11,834 bases of DNA from Phycisphaerales bacterium (GCA_026982035.1 JALSHW010000280.1:1-11834); one strand, 5' to 3'; counted from the stretch's first letter, positions 1 to 7,144 are shown. Made by a program: numbers and translations. The notes: a model not told the origin generated them from the letters alone.

Positions 1-534
1 AACTCGTGCAACTCGGATGTGGATAATGGGACGACGACGCTGATCTCGCCGGTTTACAGCATGCCTGATGGTGGCGAGTTCTCGTTTGACTATTGGTATT
101 CGGATATTCCGACTGGAGAGGTCAACGGGGATGAGTGGGCGGTTGATGGTTCGGTTGATGGCGGTGTCAACTGGGTTCGGCTGCGGACTTCGACGAGTGT
201 GTCGAGTTCGTGGAGAAGCGATACGATTGTGGTTGGTCAGGAGATTGGTGCATCAGAGACGATGCGGTTCCGGTTCAGTGCCAACGATGTTGGGACGCAG
301 AATGTGATCGAGGCGGGGATCGACAATGTTCGGATCACGCGGTTTGTGTGTGAGGATGTTGTTGGGTGCGTGGCCGACATGAATGGTGATGGTGCGTTGA
401 ACTTCCTTGATGTTTCGGCGTACTTGGTGGCGTTTGGTGCTGGTGATCCGGTGGCGGATCTTGACGGGAATGGGGCGTTCAATTTTATTGATATTTCCCA
501 GTTTTTGGTGTTGTATGGGGATGGGTGTCCGTAA
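1..534 (+). CDS. C-terminal part of a secreted protein with beta-sandwich domain and dockerin-like cassette (5' end outside window)
   Basis: The frame is open from base 1, so this is the 3' end of a longer gene; 177 residues are visible and no start can be assigned. About the first 115 residues form a beta-strand-rich segment (motifs GTTTLISPVY, DEWAVDGSVDGG, MRFRFSANDVG, EAGIDNVRI). This type of segment is common after the catalytic domain of secreted peptidases and hydrolases in planctomycetes and Bacteroidetes. The last 55 residues (bases 367-531) are a dockerin-like cassette of two EF-hand loops, DMNGDGALNFLD and DLDGNGAFNFID. Both keep Asp/Asn at loop positions 1, 3, 5, 9 and 12. The cassette opens with Cys and the protein ends in Gly-Cys-Pro. 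The same tail ends both proteases on the opposite strand, so a shared export or anchoring route is inferred. The enzymatic part, if any, lies upstream and cannot be named. The gene is convergent with the protease at 620-3022. Confidence 0.85.
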   Translation, partial: NSCNSDVDNGTTTLISPVYSMPDGGEFSFDYWYSDIPTGEVNGDEWAVDGSVDGGVNWVRLRTSTSVSSSWRSDTIVVGQEIGASETMRFRFSANDVGTQNVIEAGIDNVRITRFVCEDVVGCVADMNGDGALNFLDVSAYLVAFGAGDPVADLDGNGAFNFIDISQFLVLYGDGCP

Positions 535-555
535 TTTGGATTGATTGAGCCACAC

Positions 556-587
556 AAAAAACCGGACGCAGATGTTTCTGCGTCCGG
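556..587 (-). terminator. Rho-independent terminator of the first subtilisin-like protease gene
   Basis: A perfect 11-bp stem (CCGGACGCAGA, 562-572, pairing with 577-587) closes a four-base loop. On the minus strand it is followed directly by six T residues (556-561). It lies about 32 bases past the minus-strand stop codon at 620-622. On the plus strand the hairpin also follows the 1-534 gene, but no T-run comes after it, so its use in that direction would be weaker. Confidence 0.9.
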
Positions 588-619
588 CGATGGTGTGGGT
601 TGATGGGCTCAGGTGTCGA

Positions 620-3022
620 TTATGGGCATCCTTGGCCGAAGGTTGAGAGGAAGTCGGAGACATCGAGGAAGTTGAAGTTGCCGTCGCCATCCATGTCGGC
701 GGCGGGGTCTTGGTTTCCAAAGGCGGTCAAGAAGGCCGAGACATCAAAGAAGTTGAGGGTGCCGAAGGGTTCGGCAAAGTCGGCGGCCGAACACATTTGG
801 GTGAGTTCGTCGGGGCCGACATAGACATTGTCAATCAGGATTGGGTCGTTGCCGGCTGAGGTGAGTCGGACTCTGAAGATGTCGGTGGCCCATGTGGTCA
901 GTGGGGTTTGGAACTCCATGGTGGCGGGGCTGGTGGTGAGCGTGTCGCCTGTGATGGTGCCCAGTGTGATCCAGTTGCCGATGACATCTTTGGCTTCGAC
1001 GAGGATGGTGTCGTCGGCACCTGCTGAGCCGTTGGACCATGCATCGAAGCGGACGAAGCTGGGGACAAAGCCGAACTGGGCCAGTGGGATGTCTTGGGTT
1101 TGAAGTGAGTCGCCGGCGGCCATGGATGCGGCGTGGGTTGTGCCGGCGACTTCTACTGTGGTGCCGTTGTTTTGGGCCCAGGAGAAGTTGGAGATGATGC
1201 CGGACTCGAAGGAATCAACGAACGGGGCCACTGGGGTCACTTCAAGTTCGCCGACAAGGAGGTCGTCGATGAGCCATTGGTCTGAGGTGTCTGAGCCATT
1301 GGCGGCGATGCGGAGTTGTGTGCCGTGCCAGCGGAACTCGATGGGGAGGGAGAGTGCGACGGAGACATAGCCGTCGGTGTCGACACCGGTGGCGGTGTAG
1401 TCGATGACGGTTTGCCATGTGTCGTCGTCGTTGAGCATTTCGATGGTGAAGGTTTCGCCTGCTTCAACGCCTGCGACTTTGAACTGGTAGCTGAGTGTTG
1501 GGATCAAGGGGAGTGAGCTTCCCGCGATCTGGACACTGGTGATTTGGTCGGTGGCGTCGAGGAGTAGGACGGATCCGCCGCCGTTGGATTCAGGATCGAC
1601 GATGGTGGTGACGGCGCCTTCGGTGGTGGTGAAGAGGTCGGTCCATGTGGAGGTGTTGAATGATTCAATGATCGGGAGTTGAAGTCTTGGGGTGTAGTTC
1701 TGGGCGACTTGGATGGCGTTGAAGGTGTTGACTCGTCCGCGACCAAAGGAGTTGTCGCGGCCTGGGGCGCCGAGATCGTCAACACTTTGGTAGAGAATGT
1801 CCTGGACATCGCGTCCGCTGAGGTCTGAGCGGACTGAGAAGATCATGGCGCCGACGCCTGCGGCGATTGGTGAGGCGTAGCTGGTGCCCGATCCGGTGGT
1901 GTATCCTCCGAAGCGATTGGTTGAGCGAACGCTGGAGCCCGGTGCTGAGATATCGACGGCTGGGCCATAGTTTGAGAACCATGATTTGTTGTCTGAGGAG
2001 GTTGTCGATGCGACGATGACAAGATCAGGGGCGTCGAATCCGATGAAGTTGTTGTCGTTTCCGGCGGCCCAGAAGAGGAGCCCGCCTCGGTCGATGATGT
2101 AGTTGGCTGTTGTTTGAACTCCGCTGCCTGTGCCGCCTGAGTAGGAGACATTGATCGCTTGGGCACCATTGTCTGAGGCCCAGCGGGCACCTTCGAGCAG
2201 GTCAAATCCGCTGGCGGTGCCGTCGGAGTTGTTGCTGACGCGGATGGGCATGATGCTGAAATCCCATCCGACTCCGACGACGCCGGTGCCGTTGTTTCCT
2301 TGGGCGGCGGCGCAGCCGGAGACGAATGAGCCGTGGCCGTTGACATCGGAGATTTGACCGCCATCAACTTGGGCTTGGTTGTTGACGGCGTTGTATCCGG
2401 GGACATAGGCGGCTTGGAGGTCTGGGTGATTGACATCGACTCCGGTGTCGCAGATGGCGACGATGATGTCGCTGTTGCCGGTGTGGAGGTCCCATGCGGC
2501 GGCGGATTGGATTCGGTTGTGTTGCCAACTGGAGTCAAAGAGCGGGTCGTTTGGGGTGGTTCCGATGGGGAAGAGTTTCCAGTTGGGTTCGACGAAGAGG
2601 TAGTCGCCGGTGGCCATGAGCATGGCGGCCAGTTCGCCTTCGCTGAGTCCATTGGGGACGGTGATGACATATTCATCGATGAACTGGCTGGACTTGACGA
2701 TCGCTGGGGCGATGCGGTTTTGGGCGATGTTGGCTTTGCCTTTGTGGGCGTGGACGATGAGTTCTCTGGTGAACTCTTGGGAGTTGGTTTTTTGGATGAA
2801 GGTGAGTGGGCTTTGGAGGGCGGCGTTCATGAGTTGTTCGTCGCCGGGCTGGAGGTTGAGGGTGGATTTGATGATGTTGGCTTTGGCGTTGGTTCTGGCA
2901 ACGGACGCCTGTGAGTTTTGAAGGGTCGATTGGGGTGCTGCCAGTGTGCTTGTGGTCAGGCCACAGACGGTGAGTATTGTGCCGATGGTGATGGCGGTGG
3001 CGAGTTGGGAAGGGATGGGCAT
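620..3022 (-). CDS. Secreted subtilisin-like serine protease (S8) with C-terminal dockerin-like cassette
   Basis: Predicted exported endopeptidase of 800 residues. A signal peptide covers about residues 1-29 (hydrophobic ATAITIGTILTVCGLTT, then TLAAP). A pro-region of about 85-150 has the usual features of S8 inhibitor segments. The catalytic domain (about 165-440) shows all key residues: Asp192 in AICDTGVDVNHPDLQ, His230 in DVNGHGSFVSG, oxyanion Asn322 in AAGNDN, and Ser381 in GSGTSYASPIAAG. Two diverged beta-sandwich domains follow (about 448-592 and 598-736). The cassette starts at Cys744 and ends in Gly-Cys-Pro at 798-800. Its second loop (DMDGDGNFNFLD) is canonical; the first is degenerate. 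I start at the ATG at 3022 rather than an in-frame TTG at 3040, because GAGGAG at 3033-3038 sits 10 bases before the ATG and the signal peptide then begins properly. It is a tandem paralogue of the gene at 3136-5742. The protease call is firm; the substrate is unknown. Confidence 0.93.
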   Translation of the reverse strand: MPIPSQLATAITIGTILTVCGLTTSTLAAPQSTLQNSQASVARTNAKANIIKSTLNLQPGDEQLMNAALQSPLTFIQKTNSQEFTRELIVHAHKGKANIAQNRIAPAIVKSSQFIDEYVITVPNGLSEGELAAMLMATGDYLFVEPNWKLFPIGTTPNDPLFDSSWQHNRIQSAAAWDLHTGNSDIIVAICDTGVDVNHPDLQAAYVPGYNAVNNQAQVDGGQISDVNGHGSFVSGCAAAQGNNGTGVVGVGWDFSIMPIRVSNNSDGTASGFDLLEGARWASDNGAQAINVSYSGGTGSGVQTTANYIIDRGGLLFWAAGNDNNFIGFDAPDLVIVASTTSSDNKSWFSNYGPAVDISAPGSSVRSTNRFGGYTTGSGTSYASPIAAGVGAMIFSVRSDLSGRDVQDILYQSVDDLGAPGRDNSFGRGRVNTFNAIQVAQNYTPRLQLPIIESFNTSTWTDLFTTTEGAVTTIVDPESNGGGSVLLLDATDQITSVQIAGSSLPLIPTLSYQFKVAGVEAGETFTIEMLNDDDTWQTVIDYTATGVDTDGYVSVALSLPIEFRWHGTQLRIAANGSDTSDQWLIDDLLVGELEVTPVAPFVDSFESGIISNFSWAQNNGTTVEVAGTTHAASMAAGDSLQTQDIPLAQFGFVPSFVRFDAWSNGSAGADDTILVEAKDVIGNWITLGTITGDTLTTSPATMEFQTPLTTWATDIFRVRLTSAGNDPILIDNVYVGPDELTQMCSAADFAEPFGTLNFFDVSAFLTAFGNQDPAADMDGDGNFNFLDVSDFLSTFGQGCP

Positions 3023-3032
3023 GGTTTTTGTT

Positions 3033-3038
3033 CTCCTC
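3033..3038 (-). promoter_or_regulatory. Ribosome binding site of the first protease gene
   Basis: Minus-strand GAGGAG lies 10 bases before the ATG at 3022. It decides the start: the upstream in-frame TTG at 3040 would lie before the ribosome binding site. Only three bases separate it from the hairpin at 3042-3072. Confidence 0.75.
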
Positions 3039-3041
3039 AAG

Positions 3042-3072
3042 AAATCCCGGGGACGATGTGCCCCCGGGATTT
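3042..3072 (-). terminator. Strong hairpin between the two protease genes (terminator or leader structure)
   Basis: A perfect 11-bp inverted repeat (AAATCCCGGGG, 3042-3052, pairing with 3062-3072) encloses a nine-base loop. It lies 63 bases past the stop of the upstream protease gene (3136-5742). On the minus strand it is followed by TTTCTT, a short U-rich tract, so it probably terminates that transcript. It also ends three bases before the ribosome binding site of the next gene. It would therefore fold in the leader of any read-through message and could affect ribosome access. Which role dominates cannot be decided from sequence. Confidence 0.65.
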
Positions 3073-3135
3073 TATGTGTATTCAGATTTTTTAGGTCTGA
3101 TTTGGTGTTGGAATGTTTTTGGTGTGGGATTTTGA

Positions 3136-5742
3136 TTATGGGCAGCCGGCTCCGTATTGGGAGAGGAACTCGGAGACATCAAGGAAGTTGAGATTTCCAT
3201 CGGCAATAAAGTCGGCCGCGGGGTCTTGGTTTCCGTAGAGCGAAAGGAATTCGGAAACATCCAAGAAGTTGAGGTTTCCGTCTTCGATGAGGTCGGCTGG
3301 GCATGGGTTGGTTTCTTCGATGAATTCTTTGGTGACGGCGATGTTGTCGACATACCAGTCATCGTTGGCTTCATTGCCTTGGGCGGTTAGGCGGAGTTGG
3401 AGCGATCCGCCGTAGCCGGTGAATGGGAGTTCGAGTTGGTTGAGTGTGAATTCGGTTTGGTCGATGCCGTCGGAGACGACGGTGGCGAGTTCGTTCCAAT
3501 TGCCGATGATGTCTTTGTATTCGACGAGGAGGGACTCGCCGTTTTCGACGCCCTTGTGTTGGGTGTAGAACTGGACATAGACGATTGGGGTTTGGCCGGA
3601 GACATCAATGGTTTTGGTGGTCATGGTGTCGGTGTTGTCGAGATTGGCACTTTGGGTTCCGGAGGGTTCATTGTCGGCGGTGGTGCTGACAAGGGCATTG
3701 CTTGATTCCCAGTCGAAGTTCAGGGAGATGCCGTCTTCAAAATCGTCCATCCATGGAACGGCGTTGCCTTGGAAGTAGTTGACGCTGACATCATCGAGGT
3801 ACCAGTTGTCGTTGGCTTCATCGTTGTTGGTGGTGAAGCGTAGGGCAAAGACATCGTGGGCGCCCAAGACTGGGAACTCGATGCGGTGGTAGGTGAAGTC
3901 GTTTTGGTCAGTGCCATCGGATTCGATGGTGGTCAGGAGGTTCCAGTCGCCAAAGAGGTTGGTGTATTCGACGACGAGGTTTTCGCCTGCTTCGGTGCCG
4001 ATGTGTTGGGTGTAGAAGCTGATTTCTCCGGTTTGGAGGAGGAGGTCGGCGGCGCGAATTTGGATTGTGTTGATTTGGGCGGTGCCGCTGAAGTTGAGCG
4101 AGTCGGTACCGCTGGGTTCGTTCAGGGCGTCTGCGTTGATGGCGACATCGCCTGATTCATTTCGCCAGAGTGCCAGTGAGGCGTTGTCGAATTGGTCGAG
4201 GTATGGAAGGTTCATGATGGATGGGCCAAAGATGGCGTCTTCGACGGCTCGGCCGACATTGATGCGTCCCCAGCCGGTTTGGTTGTCTTGGCCTGGGGCT
4301 TGTTTGTCGTCACAGGCGTTGAAGAGGGTGGCTTCGACTTCGTTTGCACTGAGCGCTGGATTGGCTGCGTTGATGAGCATGAGGGCGGCGGCGGTGATTG
4401 GTGAAGCAAAGCTGGTTCCGGTGGTGTTTCCGTAGCCGCCGGTGCGTCTGGTTGTGTGGATGTTGACACCTGGGGCGATGACATCGATGCCGATACCGAA
4501 GTTGGAGAAGGTTGCGTAGTTGTCGCTTGAGTTTGAAGCACCGACGACGGTGACGGTTGCCCAGTCGTTTGTTTGGTCGCCGATGCCGTCGTTTCCTGAG
4601 GAGAAGACGAGTTGGTGTCCTTCGGCGCGGATGTGGGCACCTGATGAGAGGGTTGCGGGATCATTTGATCCGCCATAGGAGCAGTTTGATGCGTAGGCGC
4701 CGTTGTCTGAGCCCCAGCGGGCACCTTGAAGGATGTCGGACAAGAACGCGGTTCCCCCGGCGTTGTTGGAGACTTTGACGGGCATGATTCCGAAGTTCCA
4801 TCCGATTCCGGAGATGCCGACGCCGTTGTTTCCGATGGCTGCGGCGCACCCGGCGACCATGGTGCCGTGTCCGTTGAGGTTGTCATCAACGAAGCCGCCG
4901 TCGATTTGTGCGAGGTTGGTGACGGCGTTGAAGCCAGAGACAAGGGCGGTTTGAAGATCTGGGTGGTCTTGATCGACTCCGGTGTCACAGACGGCGATGA
5001 TTTGACCGCTGCCTGTGGTGTAGTCCCAGGCGCCGAAGGTGTCGATGCGGGATGCTTGGTGGTACCACTGGTTTCCGAGTCGTGGATCGTTGGGGATGTT
5101 GTCTCCGGTTGGGTAGCAGAGCCAGTCGATGGAGACGAATTCGTAGTCTCCGGTTTGCATGAGGATTTGGGCCATGGTTTCGGCGCTGACACCGGCGGGG
5201 AGGGTGAGGGTGTGCATGTCTACATCGTCGAAGGCTTCGATGAGGGATGGGGCGATGCGGCTGCGGGCTTCGATTACTCGTTGTTGGGCTTGGCCGACAT
5301 ATTGATCCCAGTCGATTTGGGCATTGTTGTTTTGGTTGGCAAGGGCAATATTTTCTGGCTGGGCGGCTTTGGCGATCGCTTGTTCTCGGCTCAGTTGTTG
5401 AAGCATTTGTGATTGGCTTTTGACTTGAACTGTTAGGCGATTGGTGCGTTCTTTGAGTCCGATGACTTCGGTGAAGACGACTGATGGGGTGATGGTGCCA
5501 TTGAGCAGTTCTGCATCGCGGCTGGTCCAGTTGAAGGCCTTGTTGATGGATCGTTTTTGAGCGTTGCTCAGGCGGACGGGCGTGGCCGATCCGGTGATCA
5601 TGGTGCCGTTGGGGGCTTTGATGCCTGGATTGGCATAGGAGTCGTTGGCACTCAGTGTTCCGCTGGTCAAGGCGATGGCCAGGGCGGCGGTGGTGGTGGT
5701 CATTGTGCGCTTGAGAGTCGTATGGTTCATATCTTGTGTCAT
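3136..5742 (-). CDS. Secreted subtilisin-like serine protease (S8) with tandem beta-sandwich domains and dockerin-like cassette
   Basis: Predicted exported endopeptidase of 868 residues. The signal peptide has a basic start (HTTLKR) and the hydrophobic core TTTTAALAIALTSGTLSA, up to about residue 32. The pro-region (about 85-210) has a polar, Gln/Asn-rich stretch near 108-141. The catalytic domain (about 220-505) has Asp253 in AVCDTGVDQDHPDLQ, His292 in LNGHGTMVAGC, oxyanion Asn384 in SSGNDG and Ser444 in GTSFASPITAA. Two similar beta-sandwich repeats follow (about 511-655 and 660-806), each with NEPSGT, FYTQH, VEY and a closing N-D-x-W-Y-[LV]-D motif. The cassette runs from Cys814 to Gly-Cys-Pro at 866-868. 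Both its loops carry Ile at position 3 where a calcium ligand is expected. The start is uncertain: AAGGG touches the ATG at 5742 with no spacer, while an ATG at 5730 would have a 12-base spacer and still leave a full signal peptide. Paralogue of 620-3022. Confidence 0.93.
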   Translation of the reverse strand: MTQDMNHTTLKRTMTTTTAALAIALTSGTLSANDSYANPGIKAPNGTMITGSATPVRLSNAQKRSINKAFNWTSRDAELLNGTITPSVVFTEVIGLKERTNRLTVQVKSQSQMLQQLSREQAIAKAAQPENIALANQNNNAQIDWDQYVGQAQQRVIEARSRIAPSLIEAFDDVDMHTLTLPAGVSAETMAQILMQTGDYEFVSIDWLCYPTGDNIPNDPRLGNQWYHQASRIDTFGAWDYTTGSGQIIAVCDTGVDQDHPDLQTALVSGFNAVTNLAQIDGGFVDDNLNGHGTMVAGCAAAIGNNGVGISGIGWNFGIMPVKVSNNAGGTAFLSDILQGARWGSDNGAYASNCSYGGSNDPATLSSGAHIRAEGHQLVFSSGNDGIGDQTNDWATVTVVGASNSSDNYATFSNFGIGIDVIAPGVNIHTTRRTGGYGNTTGTSFASPITAAALMLINAANPALSANEVEATLFNACDDKQAPGQDNQTGWGRINVGRAVEDAIFGPSIMNLPYLDQFDNASLALWRNESGDVAINADALNEPSGTDSLNFSGTAQINTIQIRAADLLLQTGEISFYTQHIGTEAGENLVVEYTNLFGDWNLLTTIESDGTDQNDFTYHRIEFPVLGAHDVFALRFTTNNDEANDNWYLDDVSVNYFQGNAVPWMDDFEDGISLNFDWESSNALVSTTADNEPSGTQSANLDNTDTMTTKTIDVSGQTPIVYVQFYTQHKGVENGESLLVEYKDIIGNWNELATVVSDGIDQTEFTLNQLELPFTGYGGSLQLRLTAQGNEANDDWYVDNIAVTKEFIEETNPCPADLIEDGNLNFLDVSEFLSLYGNQDPAADFIADGNLNFLDVSEFLSQYGAGCP

Positions 5743-5751
5743 CCCTTTTTT

Positions 5752-5812
5752 GGCCTGATGTTGAATCGGGCACCATCGTTGATCGAATCGCGGTCTGAGT
5801 CCTCATCAGGCC
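5752..5812 (-). promoter_or_regulatory. Long-range inverted repeat in the leader of the second protease gene
   Basis: GGCCTGATG on the minus strand (5804-5812) pairs perfectly with CATCAGGCC (5752-5760), giving a 9-bp stem around a 43-base loop. The stem ends right at the A-rich AAAAAAGGG ribosome binding region and just before the start codon. In the message it would be a structured leader next to the initiation site. It matches no riboswitch class I recognise. Confidence 0.4.
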
Positions 5813-6025
5813 CGGTACGGCGCGGCTGGAACTGGGGCGCAACTGCACCTTGTACCACCTGAGCGGTCATGCACACAATGCCCGATTTTCGCCCAAAAAC
5901 AAGGCAAAAGAGCCATTGGTGTGCCAGAATCACATGATTCAGACCGACCCAAGATCGAATCGGACGCTTCATGTCCGAAGTATCCGAAACACCACGCCAT
6001 CTAGAGGTCCGAGAACCTATTCCTG

Positions 6026-6068
6026 TTCATCTGTCTATTTCATCTCGCTGTTCATCTACACATTCATC
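6026..6068. repeat. Four TTCATC units spaced 12-13 bases apart
   Basis: TTCATC occurs at 6026, 6039, 6051 and 6063, with start-to-start distances of 13, 12 and 12. The first three are extended to TTCATCT. The array is non-coding and upstream of the protease gene at 3136-5742. Regular direct spacing near one helical turn resembles an array of protein binding sites, but simple tandem-duplication origin is equally possible. Confidence 0.55.
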
Positions 6069-6091
6069 GATCGAAGATCGAATCAGTCGCT

Positions 6092-6108
6092 GCTGTCTGA
6101 CAGACAGC
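6092..6108. promoter_or_regulatory. 17-base palindrome, candidate operator
   Basis: GCTGTCTG (6092-6099) and CAGACAGC (6101-6108) are perfect inverted arms around a single central base. The near-zero loop suits a dimeric repressor site better than an RNA hairpin, and no T-run follows on either strand. It lies 350 bases upstream of the protease start and about 100 bases past the dehydrogenase stop. Confidence 0.4.
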
Positions 6109-6208
6109 CACGGGTGTCAAACGGATGGACACCACTGAAATCTTCGCACCCGGGCGGCTTTTGGTTGCAATTATCAGGCCATGACCAGCCAATTGGGGAA
6201 TTTCCCGC

Positions 6209-7144
6209 TTATTGAGCAGGATGATTTGGCTCTTGGCCCTCAAGCACCGCCCAGACATCACGGACCACCCAACTCATGGCGGTTTTGGCTTGGTGGGTGG
6301 CTGCGGCGATGTGGGGCGTGAGGATGATATTGTCGAGCCCGAACAGGGCTGAATCAGGGGCGATGGGCTCGGGATCATGGACATCGAGGACCAGTATGGC
6401 GTTGGGATTGGTTTTGGCAAATCGGACGGCGGCGTCCGAATCAACCACGAACCCACGCGAGGCGTTGATGAAGATCACATCGTCACGCATTTGGGCAAAC
6501 TCGGCATCGCCAATCAAGCCCTGATTTTCATCTCGGCCGTCAACATGAAGACAAACGCATCGGTTGCCAGCGAGCAGGGCGTCCATGGATTGGGATCGGG
6601 CGTGTGGTGAATCGATGGGGCGTAGATCGGTGTAGTGGACATTCATTCCCAATGCTGTTGCTGCATGTGCCAGGTGTGATCCGATGGAGCCGAGGCCGAT
6701 GATTCCAAGTGAGGTTCCGACGATCGACCCTGGCGTGATGGCGTGGTGACGCTGTTCGTGCCATTGCTCTTGATTCACAGGCCCAGGCAGCGATTTGATC
6801 GGGCGCAGGGTGGTGATGAGCATCGAGATCATGTATTCAACGACGCTCATGGCGTTGGCGTGTGGGGTGTGGACAACGCGGATGTTGTGGGCGGTGCAGG
6901 TCTTGAGGTCGATGTTGTCGAGTCCGACGCCTGCTCGGCCGATGACTTTGAGATTTGGTGCTTGGTCGAGGAGTTGTTGATCGACGACGGTGTAGGTGCG
7001 GACGATGAGTGCGTGGGCTTGGGCCAGGGCTTCGTCAAATCCGGCGTCCTCGACCTTCAGGGCCACAACCCGGCAATGATTTTCGATCCATGCCTGGGGC
7101 TCGGTGGCGATGGGTTCGGTGATGAGGACGAGTGGGGTGGTCAT
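6209..7144 (-). CDS. D-2-hydroxyacid dehydrogenase, phosphoglycerate dehydrogenase-like (short form)
   Basis: Cytosolic NAD-dependent dehydrogenase of 311 residues. The best-fitting reaction is 3-phosphoglycerate to 3-phosphohydroxypyruvate, the first step of serine synthesis. Visible motifs are: VIGRAGVGLDNID (68-80); the NAD-binding loop GIIGLGSIGSHL with GxGxxG at 150-155 and Asp173 at the end of the next strand; catalytic Arg230 in INASRGFVVDSDAA; Glu259 in LDVHDPEPI; and His278 in TPHIAAAT. It lacks the C-terminal ACT or ASB regulatory domains of long SerA proteins, so it should not be serine-inhibited in the usual way. Other substrates of this superfamily (glyoxylate, hydroxypyruvate, D-lactate) cannot be excluded, so no symbol is given. 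The ATG at 7144 has no purine-rich ribosome binding site and sits inside an 11-base direct repeat. No other serine-pathway gene is adjacent. Confidence 0.88.
   Translation of the reverse strand: MTTPLVLITEPIATEPQAWIENHCRVVALKVEDAGFDEALAQAHALIVRTYTVVDQQLLDQAPNLKVIGRAGVGLDNIDLKTCTAHNIRVVHTPHANAMSVVEYMISMLITTLRPIKSLPGPVNQEQWHEQRHHAITPGSIVGTSLGIIGLGSIGSHLAHAATALGMNVHYTDLRPIDSPHARSQSMDALLAGNRCVCLHVDGRDENQGLIGDAEFAQMRDDVIFINASRGFVVDSDAAVRFAKTNPNAILVLDVHDPEPIAPDSALFGLDNIILTPHIAAATHQAKTAMSWVVRDVWAVLEGQEPNHPAQ

Larger units (their letters stand above)
5743..6208. other. 466-base intergenic region, repeat- and palindrome-rich, probable control region of the second protease gene
   Basis: No convincing gene was found. 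Reading on the minus strand, it holds the end of the dehydrogenase transcript and the promoter and leader of the protease gene. Visible elements are: a leader inverted repeat at 5752-5812; four TTCATC units at 6026-6068; a 17-base palindrome at 6092-6108; an inverted repeat TCGGAC/GTCCGA at 5960-5978; an inverted repeat GGTGTC/GACACC at 6113-6133; and GATCGAATC at 5781, 5953 and 6076. A weak extended -10-like TGGTACAAG lies on the minus strand at 5849-5857, but I see no matching -35, so no promoter is called. No U-tract terminator is visible after the dehydrogenase stop at 6209. Confidence 0.6.

Noticed and set aside
2993..3022. Lipoprotein signal (Cys20 in the first protease's signal peptide)
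   Set aside because: The residue before Cys is Val and Cys lies inside the hydrophobic core, so it is not a lipobox; a signal peptidase I site after TLAA is better.
3022..3040. TTG start at 3040 for the first protease
   Set aside because: It lies upstream of the ribosome binding site GAGGAG; the ATG at 3022 has correct spacing and begins a normal signal peptide.
4212..5192. 326-residue minus-strand frame inside the second protease gene
   Set aside because: It is Ser/Thr/Pro low-complexity and overlaps the catalytic domain in another frame, whose triad motifs are unmistakable.
5752..5812. Hammerhead ribozyme, suggested by CTGATGAGG on the minus strand next to a stem
   Set aside because: The conserved GAA that must follow stem II, and a proper cleavage triplet in place, are missing.
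5850..6215. 121-residue plus-strand frame in the intergenic region
   Set aside because: No ribosome binding site, no recognisable motif, and it runs across the repeat array and palindrome; composition does not resemble the real genes here.
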